A stretch of DNA of 64,000 nucleotides from Linyphia triangularis (GCA_963978545.1 OZ021722.1:40007365-40071364); one strand, 5' to 3'; positions 26,801 through 39,000 are shown, counted from the first letter of the stretch. The notes: generated by a model not told the origin, from the letters alone. Numbers and translations are program-made.

Positions 26801-29800
26801 TCTTTCAATTCATTTTGTCATTGGTGTACGCCATTGGAATCCCTGATTTTGGATCATGGTAAGCTATCTTGATTTCTTGATCTTAATCTATTCTTTTTAT
26901 ACTATGTGTATCAAAAAGAATTATGTGATTCTAAATCGTTATATTTATGGAACATTGAAGCTCTCATAATTGAAATTTATGTTGTTAGACTATACATGGC
27001 CTAGAATGTTAGGGAATCATTACTAGAGGGCTATCCATTTGTGAAAGATAGAGAAAATGCCTTGGATCAGCCTGTTGAGAAAATGAAACTTATCTTTTTT
27101 TATACATCCTGTATTTATTTATTTTTTTGTTTGGAGGTTTTTATGGATATAATGGTGTACATAAATAGAAAGATTTAGAATCAGATCATTCTTTTTGATA
27201 CACCTTGTATTTTATTATTTTAGCTTATTCTTTGTTTGGAAAAGTAGACATTTAATTTGTCTTATGGTACTAATTGGAACAAAAAGTACTATGCATTAAG
27301 ATGCAAGTACTTTTCCTGTAACCAATTATGATATGTTTACCGACTCACATTAAGTTTTTATTTATTTGTAAGAGACAATGTGATGTATTATCTTATTAAC
27401 GCATTACTTGTAATATATGCTCAATGAGAAACTTGCACAAGTGAGGAAAATTAATATTTTTGGTATTATCTAGTGTTATCCAATAAATATATTCGAGCTG
27501 TGCAATTATTTTTTGTCTTTATGCTCTCAATTAAAAATCGAGTTTGAAATCAATGCAAAAATCACATGACCAAAAACGCATAAAAAACCTTGACATAGTT
27601 ATGCATAGATTCCGTCAAAAATCAGAGGAGGAACCTGGTCTAAAACGGGTTTTAGAGTGGTTCATCATCTGCGCGTTGACATCACACGCAAAAGTAGCTT
27701 TTTCCCGTCAGATCACGAAGTGAAAAACTAAATATTTTTTTTAACTACTTATCCAAGCTGAAATTTTTGAAAGAATGGTATTGATTTTCGTGATTTTTTT
27801 CTCTACTTTTATTTAAAATAAAACCAAAAAACATGAAAGTTCCTCATTGCTTTATAAGTAAATTTTTATAGGAACTTACTAAGTTTATTTCTTTGTGTTA
27901 TATTTTTAAAATTAAACTAGTCATTAATTTTTTTTAAATATTGAATGTTTTTTCTCTTGTGTATTACATTATATATATATTTATAATGTTATTCAATGAT
28001 GTTTTTAGTGGATTTATTGTTGGATTAACTGCCATGTCAAAAAGTGCTGTGGTCGGAACATTAGCTCTTCTTTTGGCAGTGCTTCATTCTATCTTTGCAG
28101 GGGCTTCTTTATTTATGCTTCTGAAGGTAATTTTGTTTTCAATAACATGTATGATCTCTTTATTTATATAGTTACAAATATTTCAATACAGAAGAAACAA
28201 AATTAATGATATTGTTTGTGAAACTCCTTTTTTTAAGTAAAATCATTTTCATATAATATTAGTGGAATAATTGTGCTTCATAACAAAATTTTATTATTTA
28301 CATATATTTTAACAACTTGTTGCTTAATCTATAGTTCCAAAGTCTTCAATCCTTATTGATAATTAAAACAGTGGTAAAGTGTCCGTTAACTAACTAAATT
28401 TACTGATTTCCAAAATCTTCTATATGATGAGATTATATTTGCATAATAAATAAATTAGACACTATATTGGAAGCAATCAGGTTTAGTGTATTAAATTGAG
28501 ATAACAGATCACAGTTTAAAATTAAAAGTATTGTTCATGTTGATATGCTGACTAAAATTATATCACAGATATTTTTCAGCAAATGTATCCATAATAATAA
28601 AACCGAGTCTCACTGTGGCTCTATCCTTGTGGTTTTATAGATAATGACTTCTAACATACCTAGAACTTTGAAATTTTAAACATAAGTAGTTTTAGCTTTC
28701 TAAATTTGTGTTTCACAGACAAAATATTAAAATTTTTGTTAGTTTAATTAATTTTTATAAAGTTTTCTATAAATTTTGAACGAAAGTAGTGTTAGCCTTC
28801 TAATTTTGCTTTTCGCCAACAGAATGTTAAAGTTGGTTTCATGCGGATTTTATTAAGGGGTTTTCTCGGAAAGAAGTTGGGCTGGTGGTGTTTTATTGTA
28901 AATTTATTTCTGAGAGCTTGAAAGGTGGGGTAGGGGGGGCAAGGATAAGTTTTTTTTTTAAACTCAAAGGGGTGAGAAGGGCTTGTACTTTGTTTTAACG
29001 GGAGAATTTTGTTTGTTTCTTACCAGTAAAGGGGTTCCAATAATAAGGGTTTACATGGCAATGAAATTTTTAGCGAGCATATGCTTGACAGAATTTTTAC
29101 GTGAGTGACCGAAACAAACGTGTGCTTTATGAAACTTTAGTAAGCTTTGTTTGTGAAGCATCAAAAGCTGGGATACACAATGACTGACCTCCATAACACA
29201 GTCTGTCATAAAAAAGTAGTTTAATTACAAATTGCAAAATATATGTTTTTAGGAATGAATAATAAAACAACAAAGTTTAACATTAAAATATTCTCCAAAT
29301 TAATATCTCAACTTTCCTCATATAATATAGATCATCAATAAGTCAAAGAACTGTAATTAAAACTTTCAAACAAAATTTCTGGCTATGATACAAAGACATT
29401 TTGCAATGAAACCAATTGCCTACAAGATTTGAGATGAAAATAATAATAATAATAATAAATAAAAAAAAAAAAATCTTGAATATTCAAGAGTAAAAAAAAG
29501 TGTTTTTTGAGTGAAAATTAAAATGAACAAACAGCATCACTAATTTCACAATAACCCATAGATTCCATTTCACATTCCATGAATATAATGGAGAGCCAGA
29601 GGAGAAGAGTCTTAAGTTCTACTCATGAGAAGGAAAAATGACAATCAGTGCAAATTAATAAAAATCAGTAATTAAATCAAAGTACTAATTATCAAGTATT
29701 CAGCTCAAATTTTCCCATACCTAAAAATGTCATTCAAATAAATCACTGACACAAAATATAATATTGTCAACAATGTTTTCAACAAATGACATGCAGTAAA

Positions 29801-31134
29801 AATTCAAAAGTTCTTATCACAGTGTGTATCCATGTGTACCACGACATCATTTTGAGAGTTGTCAGGTTTGGTAGATGATTTTGGAACATGAAGTTGACTC
29901 ATGTCTAGAAATAAAACATAGTCGTTTATGAGTTTTCAAAAATAGGATAGGTCGTTATATGTGAGCTTCGAGGATCTTGAGATCCTCTTCAATTTAAACA
30001 CTTTTGAAAGTAATGCAAAATCAGAAAAGAGGTTCCCAGTACATCTGTTATGGCACAGCAATGAATCTATGATGAAAGTTAGAACAATAATCCCAACAAA
30101 ACGAGACGTTTCCATAAGCTGGAGATATTCTTACCATGAACACAGCAATTTGGCTGTACTGTTTCACAAATTTAAATGATGTCAAAAATTACTATGCTGA
30201 CACATATTAAAATTATAAATGATTAAAAGAAAGTGATTTTTCAAAGTTTAAAAAAAAAAATATTAAAACCCCTTGATATAAATAATTTTTTTAATATATA
30301 TTCTCATTTATATCATTAGAAATAATGATCTCTTAAGATGTTTAATTGAAGTCCGAGATGGTCAAGAAGGACGTGAAAATTTTCGGACGATTTGGCATGG
30401 ACTGACCCTTTACTATGTTTCATAAGTTTATTTATCTTCATCAAATTGTTTTTTTATTGTATTGAATGAATATTTGCTTACAAAACTTTCTTCCTTATAA
30501 ATGTGAAATAAATTGCCTTACACAGTTTTTAAACATTCTGCATGATAGTTATCTAGTTAAATTCTTGATAATTAAGCTTTAACTGAATTTATACTTTGAA
30601 ACAAAATGTTTTGTTTAGCATCACACATTGTCTCAAATATAAGATTCTTTAGATTTTTACAGGATTTATATTTTAATGTTCTGCTTTCCAAGAAAAATAT
30701 GCTTTAAAAAAATTTGTTTTTTTGAACATCTTAGCTGTATAGAAAAAACATTAACAAATCTACTTGATTTATTAAAATATTACTTATTATTATTATCTTC
30801 TCTCATACATATATTGCATAATGTGTTTTTGTTAAGAATGACTGAAACTGATTTTTTTTCTTTCCAATTTTGTCTGTGTAGAAAAAGCCTTACTGCCTGC
30901 TGTAAAATATTTGAAGAGATGGTCCTCCACATGTATAACCCAATATATGTTAATCATGTTTAATTTCAGATCCACCGAATCTACCGTGGAACAGAACATA
31001 GCTTTGCCAAGGCCCAAGAAGAGTTCACCACTGGAGTGTTGCGCAACCAACATGTCCAGAATGCAGCAGCCGGAGCAGTTGCGGGAGCCGCCCGACAAGC
31101 CATGAGCCAGCCATTTAGTGGTAATCGATACTAA
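21154..31134 (+). CDS. Scamp: Secretory carrier-associated membrane protein (SCAMP), complete, 9 exons
   Basis: Tetraspanning post-Golgi/endosomal membrane protein acting in vesicle recycling and exocytosis. Exons: 21154-21210, 21709-21807, 22318-22476, 23382-23448, 23893-24021, 25197-25356, 26757-26858, 28009-28126, 30970-31134 (stop TAA), giving 351 aa. All borders are GT/AG and phases are continuous. The N-terminus has NPF repeats (NPFADPF, YNPFAD), which bind EH domains. A Pro-rich stretch and a charged coiled coil ([20 protein letters not shown]) follow. Then come [15 protein letters not shown] and four hydrophobic segments, with the conserved cytosolic loop [11 protein letters not shown] between segments 2 and 3. 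The tail is [19 protein letters not shown] then Ala-rich. Length matches metazoan SCAMPs (about 330-350 aa). Start is the first ATG, with NPF motifs immediately downstream. Which vertebrate paralogue is closest is not resolved. Confidence 0.96.
23852..23888 (+). repeat. T37 tract serving as the SCAMP exon-5 polypyrimidine tract
   Basis: An uninterrupted run of 37 T ends in GCAG, directly before SCAMP exon 5 at 23893. It therefore acts as the 3' splice-site pyrimidine tract as well as being a slippage-prone homopolymer. Confidence 0.9.
26902..27207. mobile_element. mariner-like MITE, 306 bp, with TA duplication
   Basis: Terminal inverted repeats of about 50 bp are visible. The left end runs CTATGTGTATCAAAAAGAAT then TGATTCTAAATC. 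The right end, reverse-complemented, runs CAAGGTGTATCAAAAAGAAT then TGATTCTAAATC. Both end near CTATTTATG or TTATATTTATG. TA dinucleotides flank at 26900-26901 and 27208-27209. No transposase is present. It lies in SCAMP intron 7. Confidence 0.8.
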
Positions 31135-34100
31135 CAAAGTATGACTTGTTGTTCTGTTTTGTGCCTTGTAGTAGGCCAGCAGATGTTACCAAGCATTGTG
31201 GTGTATAGTTTTTACGCTGCTATCACCTGCCTATCGAATGCTGCCTTACTGCTGTGGCATCAAAAACACTGCACACTTCTGTTGATGCTTGTTAGGGAAG
31301 TTTTTTTGTTTTGTTTGTGTAGATGTGTTGAGTGAAAGTCATTTGTATGTTCAAGTACTAGTAGTGATTTTCTTTGTGTTAATACTTATTATGTAGTACT
31401 TTTCTCTCTGGCCTGCAGAAAGTACTTAATGATGTATTTTTAAAATCAAGTTATGAGGTGCTTTTCGTTTAGCGGAGCAACCAACATTGCACAGTGTTAA
31501 ATTTTTATGTAAAAGAAGCTTGAGTAATAATTTGTTAAATATAGTTCGAGGGATTTGAGCAGAAACATTTTTGGAACACATCTATGGAATTTTTTTTTTT
31601 TGTTAAAAATTTGCTGCATATTAATTTTTTTAATATATTGTATAGATATCTGTGTAATCTTTGCACACGTTTTATGTAGTGCCATGTTAACTTAACAAAA
31701 AGCAACTCATTCCTTAGATAAAAACTTCACATTGGTAGCCCAATATCAAAAGCTGTTATTTCAAAAAATCACTTATTAGTAAAAGCACAAAAACTTCATT
31801 TTTCTCCTATTGGTTTTAGGTTTCTGTGCAATTTTTTTTTATCAACTTCTGTGTTGAATTAACAAAAAAAGATTATTAAATTTGATGTCTACTAATTTTT
31901 TTATGTACATGCAGGCTTGACTAGAGGACAGTTAATATTCGAGTCGCATCAAATTGAAAAATCGATTCAGTTATTTGAAATAATTGATTTGAGGACATTG
32001 TTTTGTTATTAATTTTTTTTTCTACTACCTCTCTTAAAGTGATTTCTATAAAAAAATGTAGTTCGAAGTCACACTTCCTGAAGGTCACAATGGGTTAAAA
32101 ATGTCTTAAGGCTCTCTTGCAAAATCAATTGAAATATACCTGGTTTTGAAATTGGGCTACATACGTTTACTATGCTACTTCAAATAAAAGAATTGCACTA
32201 TATTTTAACTTAGCATAAAAATATGTATAAATCTACTGTTTAATAATAGAAAATTATTGCTTTCTTACTTTAAATACTTATGCATAAGAAGTCTTCGTTC
32301 TAAAATATCACTGAAAAGTTTAAAATTGATTATCCCACTAAGTATGAATGCAACCTATTCCAATTATTACTTTTCAAGTTCTTCCCTTAATGACAATATG
32401 TGTTGTTCCCTACTTATACATTTGAAAAGAAGATTTTATTAAATATAATATTCAATAAAACTTGAAAAATTATTTTTTAATCAACTTTATTATTACAATT
32501 GTTGTAATAAGTTCATTAAATATAATATTCTATAAAACTTAGTAACTAATATTGTTCTATGATATTGATATAAGACATGCAACATCCTTTGCCTGTGTAA
32601 GGATAGATTTTTTCATGGTATTTGCACATTTTTGTATGATTTGGATTTTGCTTTTTAGAAATATCAGTTTTTCTTTTTAAAATCTCATGAAGGACTACAT
32701 TTACATATAATGTAAAATAAAGTCCTTCATGGGATTTTTTAAAAAATATATTTGCCCCCAGGCAACATACTCAAAATAAAGGTATCAATGCAACATCTTC
32801 ATTTAAAGGTTATCTGACACAATTGGATGTAATTGTAAGAGAGGTTTAATACATTGTAATTTTTGAGGTTGGTTTAAAACTTCCAATTCCTATGTTGTTT
32901 AACTTGTAATTTCCTTTATGGAATTCTGGAACTCTTATAAAGGGTTATTATTGAATAAAATATTAAATTATTTTTTCTTATGATTTAGCTCGGAACCCAT
33001 GACAGTATGACACTTTTAAAGAATAAAGTACTGGCTGAAGAGAATTCCATTCGACTTACAGACAATGCAATCAGAAGTACTTCTCTTCAATACTACTTTA
33101 ACTCGTCTGGGAACCTGGCTGATTATATTTCATTTGAATAAAGGAGCAAAGAAATCTTAAATAAATTATTGTACCATTTTTGAACAGTTCATAACTATTC
33201 TCTTATTAAAATCAAAGCATGTTCTGTGAAATTATATTACACTTTAATATTTTCTCTGCATGCTTAGCAATTAGTGTGAATGTGTATCTGTATAAGCCAT
33301 TCCAAAACAATGCTGATTACCTTTTAATTCTCCTTTAATATTATGCTGTATACTGGTAGTATAAACTCATAAAACTTCCGAGTATTGAACCTCTTAGCCC
33401 TGGATGAAAATGAGTGTATTACGTCGTATGATATTTTACTTTTTATAAGTTATGTGTTTTTATAGCTTCAATAAATTTCTTTAGTTCAAAATGTTTGTAA
33501 CTTTTACTTTTAAGTGATGATTAAAAAGTGAAATGTGGTGAATGTATATTTGCATGCTAATTTCGATTTCGGAGACTACTTACAATACAGTTCTTCTAAT
33601 TCATTTGTATGAGGAAATAAATTTGTGGATACAATTTTCCAATAAATTTGTGTTGATACTATTTCACAGCAAATTGCATTTATTCCTTAGTAAGATTCAG
33701 TGATTTTGTCCGTTTAGTATTAAACGTTTTGGTTACTTTTTTCACTTTGTTTGTAAATGTTTAGGTTGTATAAATTTTAGAGGTATATTATTAACATTTA
33801 TTCAAGTTATATTTTCATAATAATCTAATACATATATAATTTCATTAACTAAACAGTTAACCAATGTAAACATAATTTATATTCAAATATTCAATAAGAT
33901 TAAAAACAAATGTTTCCTACATATTCCTTTACTATCTTTTATATTGCACATAATGAACTATGCACTTAAACTTGTGCAAAATGCACTGTTTCCTGCATTT
34001 CCGTTTTGAATGCTTCCTGTTACTTACACTTAGTACATTAGTAGGTCAGGATTGTTTAACTTGGTAAAGACTTCATCTTGACACTGTTAAAATGTTATAT

Positions 34101-34803
34101 TTAAAACATAATTTATTTCAACTATTACTCTAAAATTCAAAATAAATTTTCAAGTATTTTAGCCATCTAGCATTTACGTGACAATTGAGAGAAATGCTTA
34201 TTTCTGAAAATTATATAGAGAGATGAAATGAAATATTGTGTTTAAAAACTTTTATGAATGTATGATGTATTGTGCACTTTTACATTTGGTTCACTTATTT
34301 TGAAGAATGTGCATTGATTCTGTTATAGGTTGAGATAAGTAATTAAGCTATTGCTATGAGCTTTATGTATATGTTGATATCGGTTGAAATGCAAATAAAA
34401 GTTGTGATAAAAATGTTGGGGTATTTTAGATATACTTATTACATATAGATTAAGAACTGGTTTTTTAACTTGCCAAGGATTGTTAAAAGTATATACAAAA
34501 CATAGCTAAGAATAATTTTATCTAAATACATGAGGTGTAACATTGCTGCATAAAATATAAAAGTGTAATCAATCACATTAAATCAAGATTTTTTTAAATA
34601 GCTTTTAAATCAAGGTTTGCCAGAAAAAAATATTTTAAACTGATCATGATTTTTTTTTTTTTTTTTTAATTTTCCAAAGTACATATAGCCATATTATTTT
34701 GTTTATGGTTCTTAATGCTTCCTAAGTTGAAATATTTTTTTATTGTAAAGTCACATATTGATATTTTAATCTTTAAGTCATGTTTTCCCAAAAAAGGAGG
34801 TAA
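31135..34803 (+). other. SCAMP 3' UTR / downstream spacer
   Basis: No gene is recognised. The first part is presumably the SCAMP 3' UTR. Possible AATAAA poly(A) signals occur at several places, for example near 33469 (CAATAAATTTC) and near 34395 (CAAATAAAAG). Which is used cannot be told from sequence. A hairpin lies at 32678-32738. A near-duplicate pair of AATATAATATTC/ATAAAACTT segments flanks a small palindrome at about 32440-32545. Confidence 0.5.
32678..32738 (+). other. Inverted repeat / strong hairpin downstream of SCAMP
   Basis: Arms AAAATCTCATGAAGGACT (32678-32695) and AGTCCTTCATGGGATTTT (32721-32738) are complementary with one mismatch. A shorter inner pair, TTACAT/ATGTAA, extends the foldback. 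If the SCAMP 3' UTR reaches this far, the RNA would form an 18-bp stem. It may instead be a MITE core. Confidence 0.6.
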
Positions 34804-34808
34804 TACTA

Positions 34809-35027
34809 TGTTGTATGATGAAGGGGTAAAAGTGAAAGAGGCCAATTAAATGGACAGCAGGTTTATTCGTGCATTAGATAGAAATAGGTTCTTAAACCCA
34901 AACTAGGAGAGGCAACTTCCACGTCCGTTCACCTCCACTCCTCCGATCATACTCTCTCTCTCTGGCGACGAAGTCGCCGCTAGGGGATTACATAAGCAGC
35001 GCCCTCTACATCAATGGAGATAAGACA
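34809..35027 (-). repeat. 3' LTR of retrotransposon A
   Basis: 219 bp, TG...CA. It differs from the partner LTR at a single place (CGTCCG versus CGTCCA). It contains a (CT)n/(GA)n run, a perfect GGCGAC/GTCGCC hairpin and, on the element strand, an AATAAA. Confidence 0.95.
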
Positions 35028-35449
35028 CTCCGCCATCCTGATTGAGGAGGACCGCCGACTCATTGATATATACTAAACATGTAAATAAAGATATTGAAAA
35101 ATACAGCACAATAATAAAATTTAAACAACATTAATGTCTTGAAGATCACAATGTGTAGTTCTTAAAAATTTAAAGTCTGTGGAAAAAGTTCTTGCACAAT
35201 GAAAAGTTTGTAGAAAGGGGGAAAAAAAAAGTCTCTTTAAAAAGTTTGTGTGAAAGAAAAAAAAATCTTCTTTCAAAAGTCCATAAAAAGAAGAAAAAAA
35301 GTATCTTCTTTAAAAAGTTTGTGTGATGGAAAAAAAAGTCTCTCCTTTCAAAAGTTCATAAAAAGAAAAAAAAGTCTCTTCATTCAAAAGTTCATAAAAA
35401 GAAAAAGTCTCTTCTGTAAAAAGTTCTTGTAAAAGAAAATTGAAGAAAC
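35028..35449. repeat. Degenerate repeats between pol stop and 3' LTR of element A
   Basis: Several imperfect copies of a roughly 30-40-bp unit (AAAAGTTTGTGTGA... and TTCAAAAGTTCATAAAAAG...) lie at about 35160-35440. On the element strand this is pyrimidine-rich non-coding sequence before the LTR. A clear polypurine tract is not evident; GGATGGCGGAG abuts the LTR. Confidence 0.6.
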
Positions 35450-38400
35450 TTAAGTATCTTCCCAGCACTTCATCATATCAGCTGATGTAGATGTGAGAAG
35501 TGGTCCTTCAGTTGTCCCCAGTTTACGGACATCATATCGGTCATTTGGCCGAATCTTTACCACCTCGTATGGGCCGAAAAACTTTTGACGCAGTTTTAAA
35601 CCAGTACCAAACTGCGTTATTTTGATGGCTACTTTGTCGTGGAGTTTGTACTTGTTTGCTGTCTTGCGTCGAGTATTATAGTTGTGCTTGCTTCTTTCTT
35701 GCAGCTGTAGTATATTGGTTTTTGCTTGTTCGCGCATTTGTCGTTTATTTTGGACGAAGGTATGTATGTGTTCTTCTTCGAGGATTTTCTTGATGTTAAG
35801 GTCTTCCTTATTTTTCATTTTAATCCCTATTAAGAGCTCGAAAGGTGTGTACTTTGTTGCTGAAGAAACGGTGCTGTTGATTACGCGTTGGACTGCTGGC
35901 ACATGTTTAAACCATTTATTGGGGTCATCGAGGGATAACTTTGTGATGACAGGGATAAGTGTTCCATGAAACTTCTCTACTTGTCCATTTCCACGAGGCT
36001 GACCAGTGGTGATTGTGACATGTTCAATTTCCTCATCTTCGCAGTATTTCTTAAATTCTATTGCTGTAAAGGCTGATCCGCGGTCTGATATTATTCGTTT
36101 AGGGTTTCCGAAGGTAATTTGTTGGAGTTGAAGTTTATCCAAAGCATCTTTTGTTGACGTTGACTTAACAAGGTATATCCATATGAATTTGCTAAAGGCA
36201 CATACCACGGTAAAGATGTATTTGTAATTTTTATTTGTGCTTGGAAGTGGGCCGAGAAAATCGACATGGTAAGTGTCCAACGGGACGTCGCCTTTTGGGA
36301 TTGGGTGTAGAAATCCTTCTTGTTTTCCAACTTTACGTGAAGAAAGTATGCACGGAATGCAGTTGGATATTACGCTTTCGACGGTTTTTCTTATATGCGG
36401 GAACCAGAATTGTTGTTTCACCAATGCTTCAGTTTTATTGATCCCGAAATGGCCTTTATTGTGTTCTATTTGGACTATTTGTTTTTGCATGTCTTGTGGT
36501 ATAACTAACAGTTCTTGGTCATTGACCAGTTTGTAAAGAATGTTGTTCTTGTATTTGTATTCTGTAGTTGAAGAGTGATCGATTAGATTTTTAATGTTTT
36601 GTGTGAATTCGTCCTTTGACTGAGCATCGCAGATTTTCTGGGTTGTTGCATCAACTTGGATTGACATGACTGGGTAACGACTGAGAGCATCAACATGTGT
36701 CATCTGCTTGCCTGGTCTGTGTACTATCTCGTAGTCAAAGTCCTCTAACAACATTGCCCATCTGGCAATTTTTGGTGGAACTTCTTTCCTTGACATGGTC
36801 TTTTGGAAGGCTTGGCAGTCTGTAACAATTTTGAACTTGGTACCTACAAGGTAGTGTCTGAATTTCTTTAGTGCTTGAACTATGGCAAGAACTTCTAATT
36901 CGTACGATGAATATTTCTCTTCTTGTGGTGATGTCTTATGGCTCATATAATGTATAGGATGGAAGATGTTATCCGAGTCTGCTTGAAGAAGAATAGCACC
37001 AAATCCTTTTGAGGATGCATCACAATGTAACTGTAAAGGCGAGCCTTGTTTATATAGGTGTAGCACAGGCTCTGTTGACAGTGCCTGTTTCAGTGTTAGA
37101 AAAGCTTGTTTTTGGTCTGTACCAAAATAAAAAGGAGTATTGTTCCGTAAAAGATCACTTAAGGGTCTTGCAATGGCAGCATAATCCCTTATAAACTTCC
37201 TAAAAAATCCACTTAGACCCAAGAATGATTGAACATCTTTTGTTGTTTTGGGCTGTGGAAAATCTAAAACAGCGTTTGTTTTGGCTGTCGAGGGACGAAT
37301 TGTACCTTTTTCTAAAATGTGCCCGAGAAAGTTGATTTTTCTTTGTAGAAAATTGCATTTTTTAAAGTTAAACTCAAGTCCATAGTCGGAAGCTACTTTG
37401 AAGACTTGCTTGAGTTTTTCGACACCCTCTAACTCATTGATTGATGGGATGATCAAATCGTCTAAGTACAAGATCAGTGTATTAGTTTCTAAAAGTTCTC
37501 GAAAAACAATCTGTATGAATCTTTGAAAAGCAGACGGCGAGTTGCAAAGTCCAAACGGGACTTTATTAAATTGATACTGATTATCTGGTGTAATAAAGCT
37601 CGTATACTTGCGGCTTGCAGGATCAACGTCTACTTGGTAAAACGAATTTTTGAGATCTAAATTTGTGTACACGGTAGCCCCTTGTAGCCTGTCGAAGACG
37701 TCGTCTATAATAGGAATTGGAAATCGTTCTTTGATTACCACTTTATTCAAACGTCTGTAATCAATACACATGCGTGTTGAGCCATCTTGTTTTTTGCACA
37801 AAACTATTGGTGAGCAAAAGTCAGAAGTGCTTTCTGAAATAATTCCGTCGTTCAATAGTTGTTTGATTTGCCTGTTAACTTCCAATTTCTCGGTGATTGA
37901 TAAACGGCGTGCCCGCTGAAAGATTGGCGTTTCATCCGATAAAAAAATCTTCATTTGAAAATTTGTACTTTTTATCTTATTTGGTTTATAAAATTTTACC
38001 ATATTCGTAACAGTATCCCGCAAGTTATCGTCGTTAATGTGCAAGAAATCCGCTTCGTTTAAACTCACGCTATCCCCAATCGTAAACAGAAAAAAATTCT
38101 CTTCTGTTTGTTTCCATGCTCCACGTGTTTCAATTTGTTTACATTCTAGACCATGTGCTTCTGCTGGTTGGCTTTTTTCTAAGTCTTCTGTTACAACACA
38201 CACTTCATCGAGATCTTCCAATGATCGTTCATCTTTTCTCATGGGGACATTAAGCCCCGCCCCCATCAACGAATAACTTATTTTTTCCGTTGAGTTATCC
38301 TTTGTATGACCTTGACACGTGTCATTTTGCGTTTCAGGAATCGGAAGGATTTGCGAAGTATTTAAAATTTCGTTATTTCTTTCAGCTGGAAAAGTGATAT

Positions 38401-38839
38401 ATTCCTCCTTTTTTAAAGCAACATAGCATTTTTTTCCCGTGTGGATCTCGAATCGGTTTTCAATCGGAAATGGGTTTTTTGTTTTTATGCTTTCGTTTAC
38501 ATTAGTTGGTGTTATTGAGTTAGCACAAATAATATCAGAGGGTTCTGCAGTTACTGGAATTTGGATTTTGTTCTCTAAATGAGCTAGTTTAATTTTAGCA
38601 TCTAACTGTGCAAGTTTAATTTTTTCGATTTCATTCTTAATTTTTTCATTAGCCTCTTGGGTTTTTCTATCCTCCACAACTGTTGTTATTAAATCTTTAA
38701 CGAAATCTGGATCTTCAACGAAAATTTCACTTTTTTCAATTAAGTTTTTTAATTTTAGAATTGTGGCACCATCCGGTACAACGATATCTAACTCAGCGGC
38801 GACACATACGAGATCTTGCTTTCTGATGTTTCTAAACAT
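35450..38839 (-). CDS. Gag-like N-terminus fused to Pol (RT-RNase H-integrase), 1129 aa
   Basis: Retrotransposon polyprotein. Residues 1-95 resemble the SAP-like, coiled-coil N-terminus of some Ty3/gypsy Gags (RKQDLVCVAAELDI, then Glu/Lys-rich helix). Residues 100-290 are a linker with no capsid fold signature, no CCHC knuckle and no D-S/T-G protease motif. Reverse transcriptase spans about 320-500 (LDLKNSFYQVDV, FGLCNSPSAFQR, catalytic YLDD at about 457). RNase H is at about 590-720 (HCDASSKG; YELEVLAIVQAL; TDCQAF). Integrase is at about 785-1070, with HHCC zinc (HNKGHFG, CIPC) and a D-D-E set (YHVDFLG, SDRGSAF, QVEKFHG). The frame has no stops or frameshifts. The missing domains normally lie between the Gag N-terminus and RT, so an in-frame deletion is the simplest explanation. 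Confidence 0.93.
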   Translation of the reverse strand: MFRNIRKQDLVCVAAELDIVVPDGATILKLKNLIEKSEIFVEDPDFVKDLITTVVEDRKTQEANEKIKNEIEKIKLAQLDAKIKLAHLENKIQIPVTAEPSDIICANSITPTNVNESIKTKNPFPIENRFEIHTGKKCYVALKKEEYITFPAERNNEILNTSQILPIPETQNDTCQGHTKDNSTEKISYSLMGAGLNVPMRKDERSLEDLDEVCVVTEDLEKSQPAEAHGLECKQIETRGAWKQTEENFFLFTIGDSVSLNEADFLHINDDNLRDTVTNMVKFYKPNKIKSTNFQMKIFLSDETPIFQRARRLSITEKLEVNRQIKQLLNDGIISESTSDFCSPIVLCKKQDGSTRMCIDYRRLNKVVIKERFPIPIIDDVFDRLQGATVYTNLDLKNSFYQVDVDPASRKYTSFITPDNQYQFNKVPFGLCNSPSAFQRFIQIVFRELLETNTLILYLDDLIIPSINELEGVEKLKQVFKVASDYGLEFNFKKCNFLQRKINFLGHILEKGTIRPSTAKTNAVLDFPQPKTTKDVQSFLGLSGFFRKFIRDYAAIARPLSDLLRNNTPFYFGTDQKQAFLTLKQALSTEPVLHLYKQGSPLQLHCDASSKGFGAILLQADSDNIFHPIHYMSHKTSPQEEKYSSYELEVLAIVQALKKFRHYLVGTKFKIVTDCQAFQKTMSRKEVPPKIARWAMLLEDFDYEIVHRPGKQMTHVDALSRYPVMSIQVDATTQKICDAQSKDEFTQNIKNLIDHSSTTEYKYKNNILYKLVNDQELLVIPQDMQKQIVQIEHNKGHFGINKTEALVKQQFWFPHIRKTVESVISNCIPCILSSRKVGKQEGFLHPIPKGDVPLDTYHVDFLGPLPSTNKNYKYIFTVVCAFSKFIWIYLVKSTSTKDALDKLQLQQITFGNPKRIISDRGSAFTAIEFKKYCEDEEIEHVTITTGQPRGNGQVEKFHGTLIPVITKLSLDDPNKWFKHVPAVQRVINSTVSSATKYTPFELLIGIKMKNKEDLNIKKILEEEHIHTFVQNKRQMREQAKTNILQLQERSKHNYNTRRKTANKYKLHDKVAIKITQFGTGLKLRQKFFGPYEVVKIRPNDRYDVRKLGTTEGPLLTSTSADMMKCWEDT

Positions 38840-39000
38840 AATTAATAATAAGATGGATCCTACCTGCGTTTCTTGATTTTACTTCGCTTATGGAGCTGTA
38901 TCCGTTTTATGTTGTTGCTCTTTCGAAGAGTACTCGTTGCTTCTGGTTTCTGGTTCGTAGTAGTTGGTCGATGTGGAATAACTTTGCTGACTTCGTAGAA

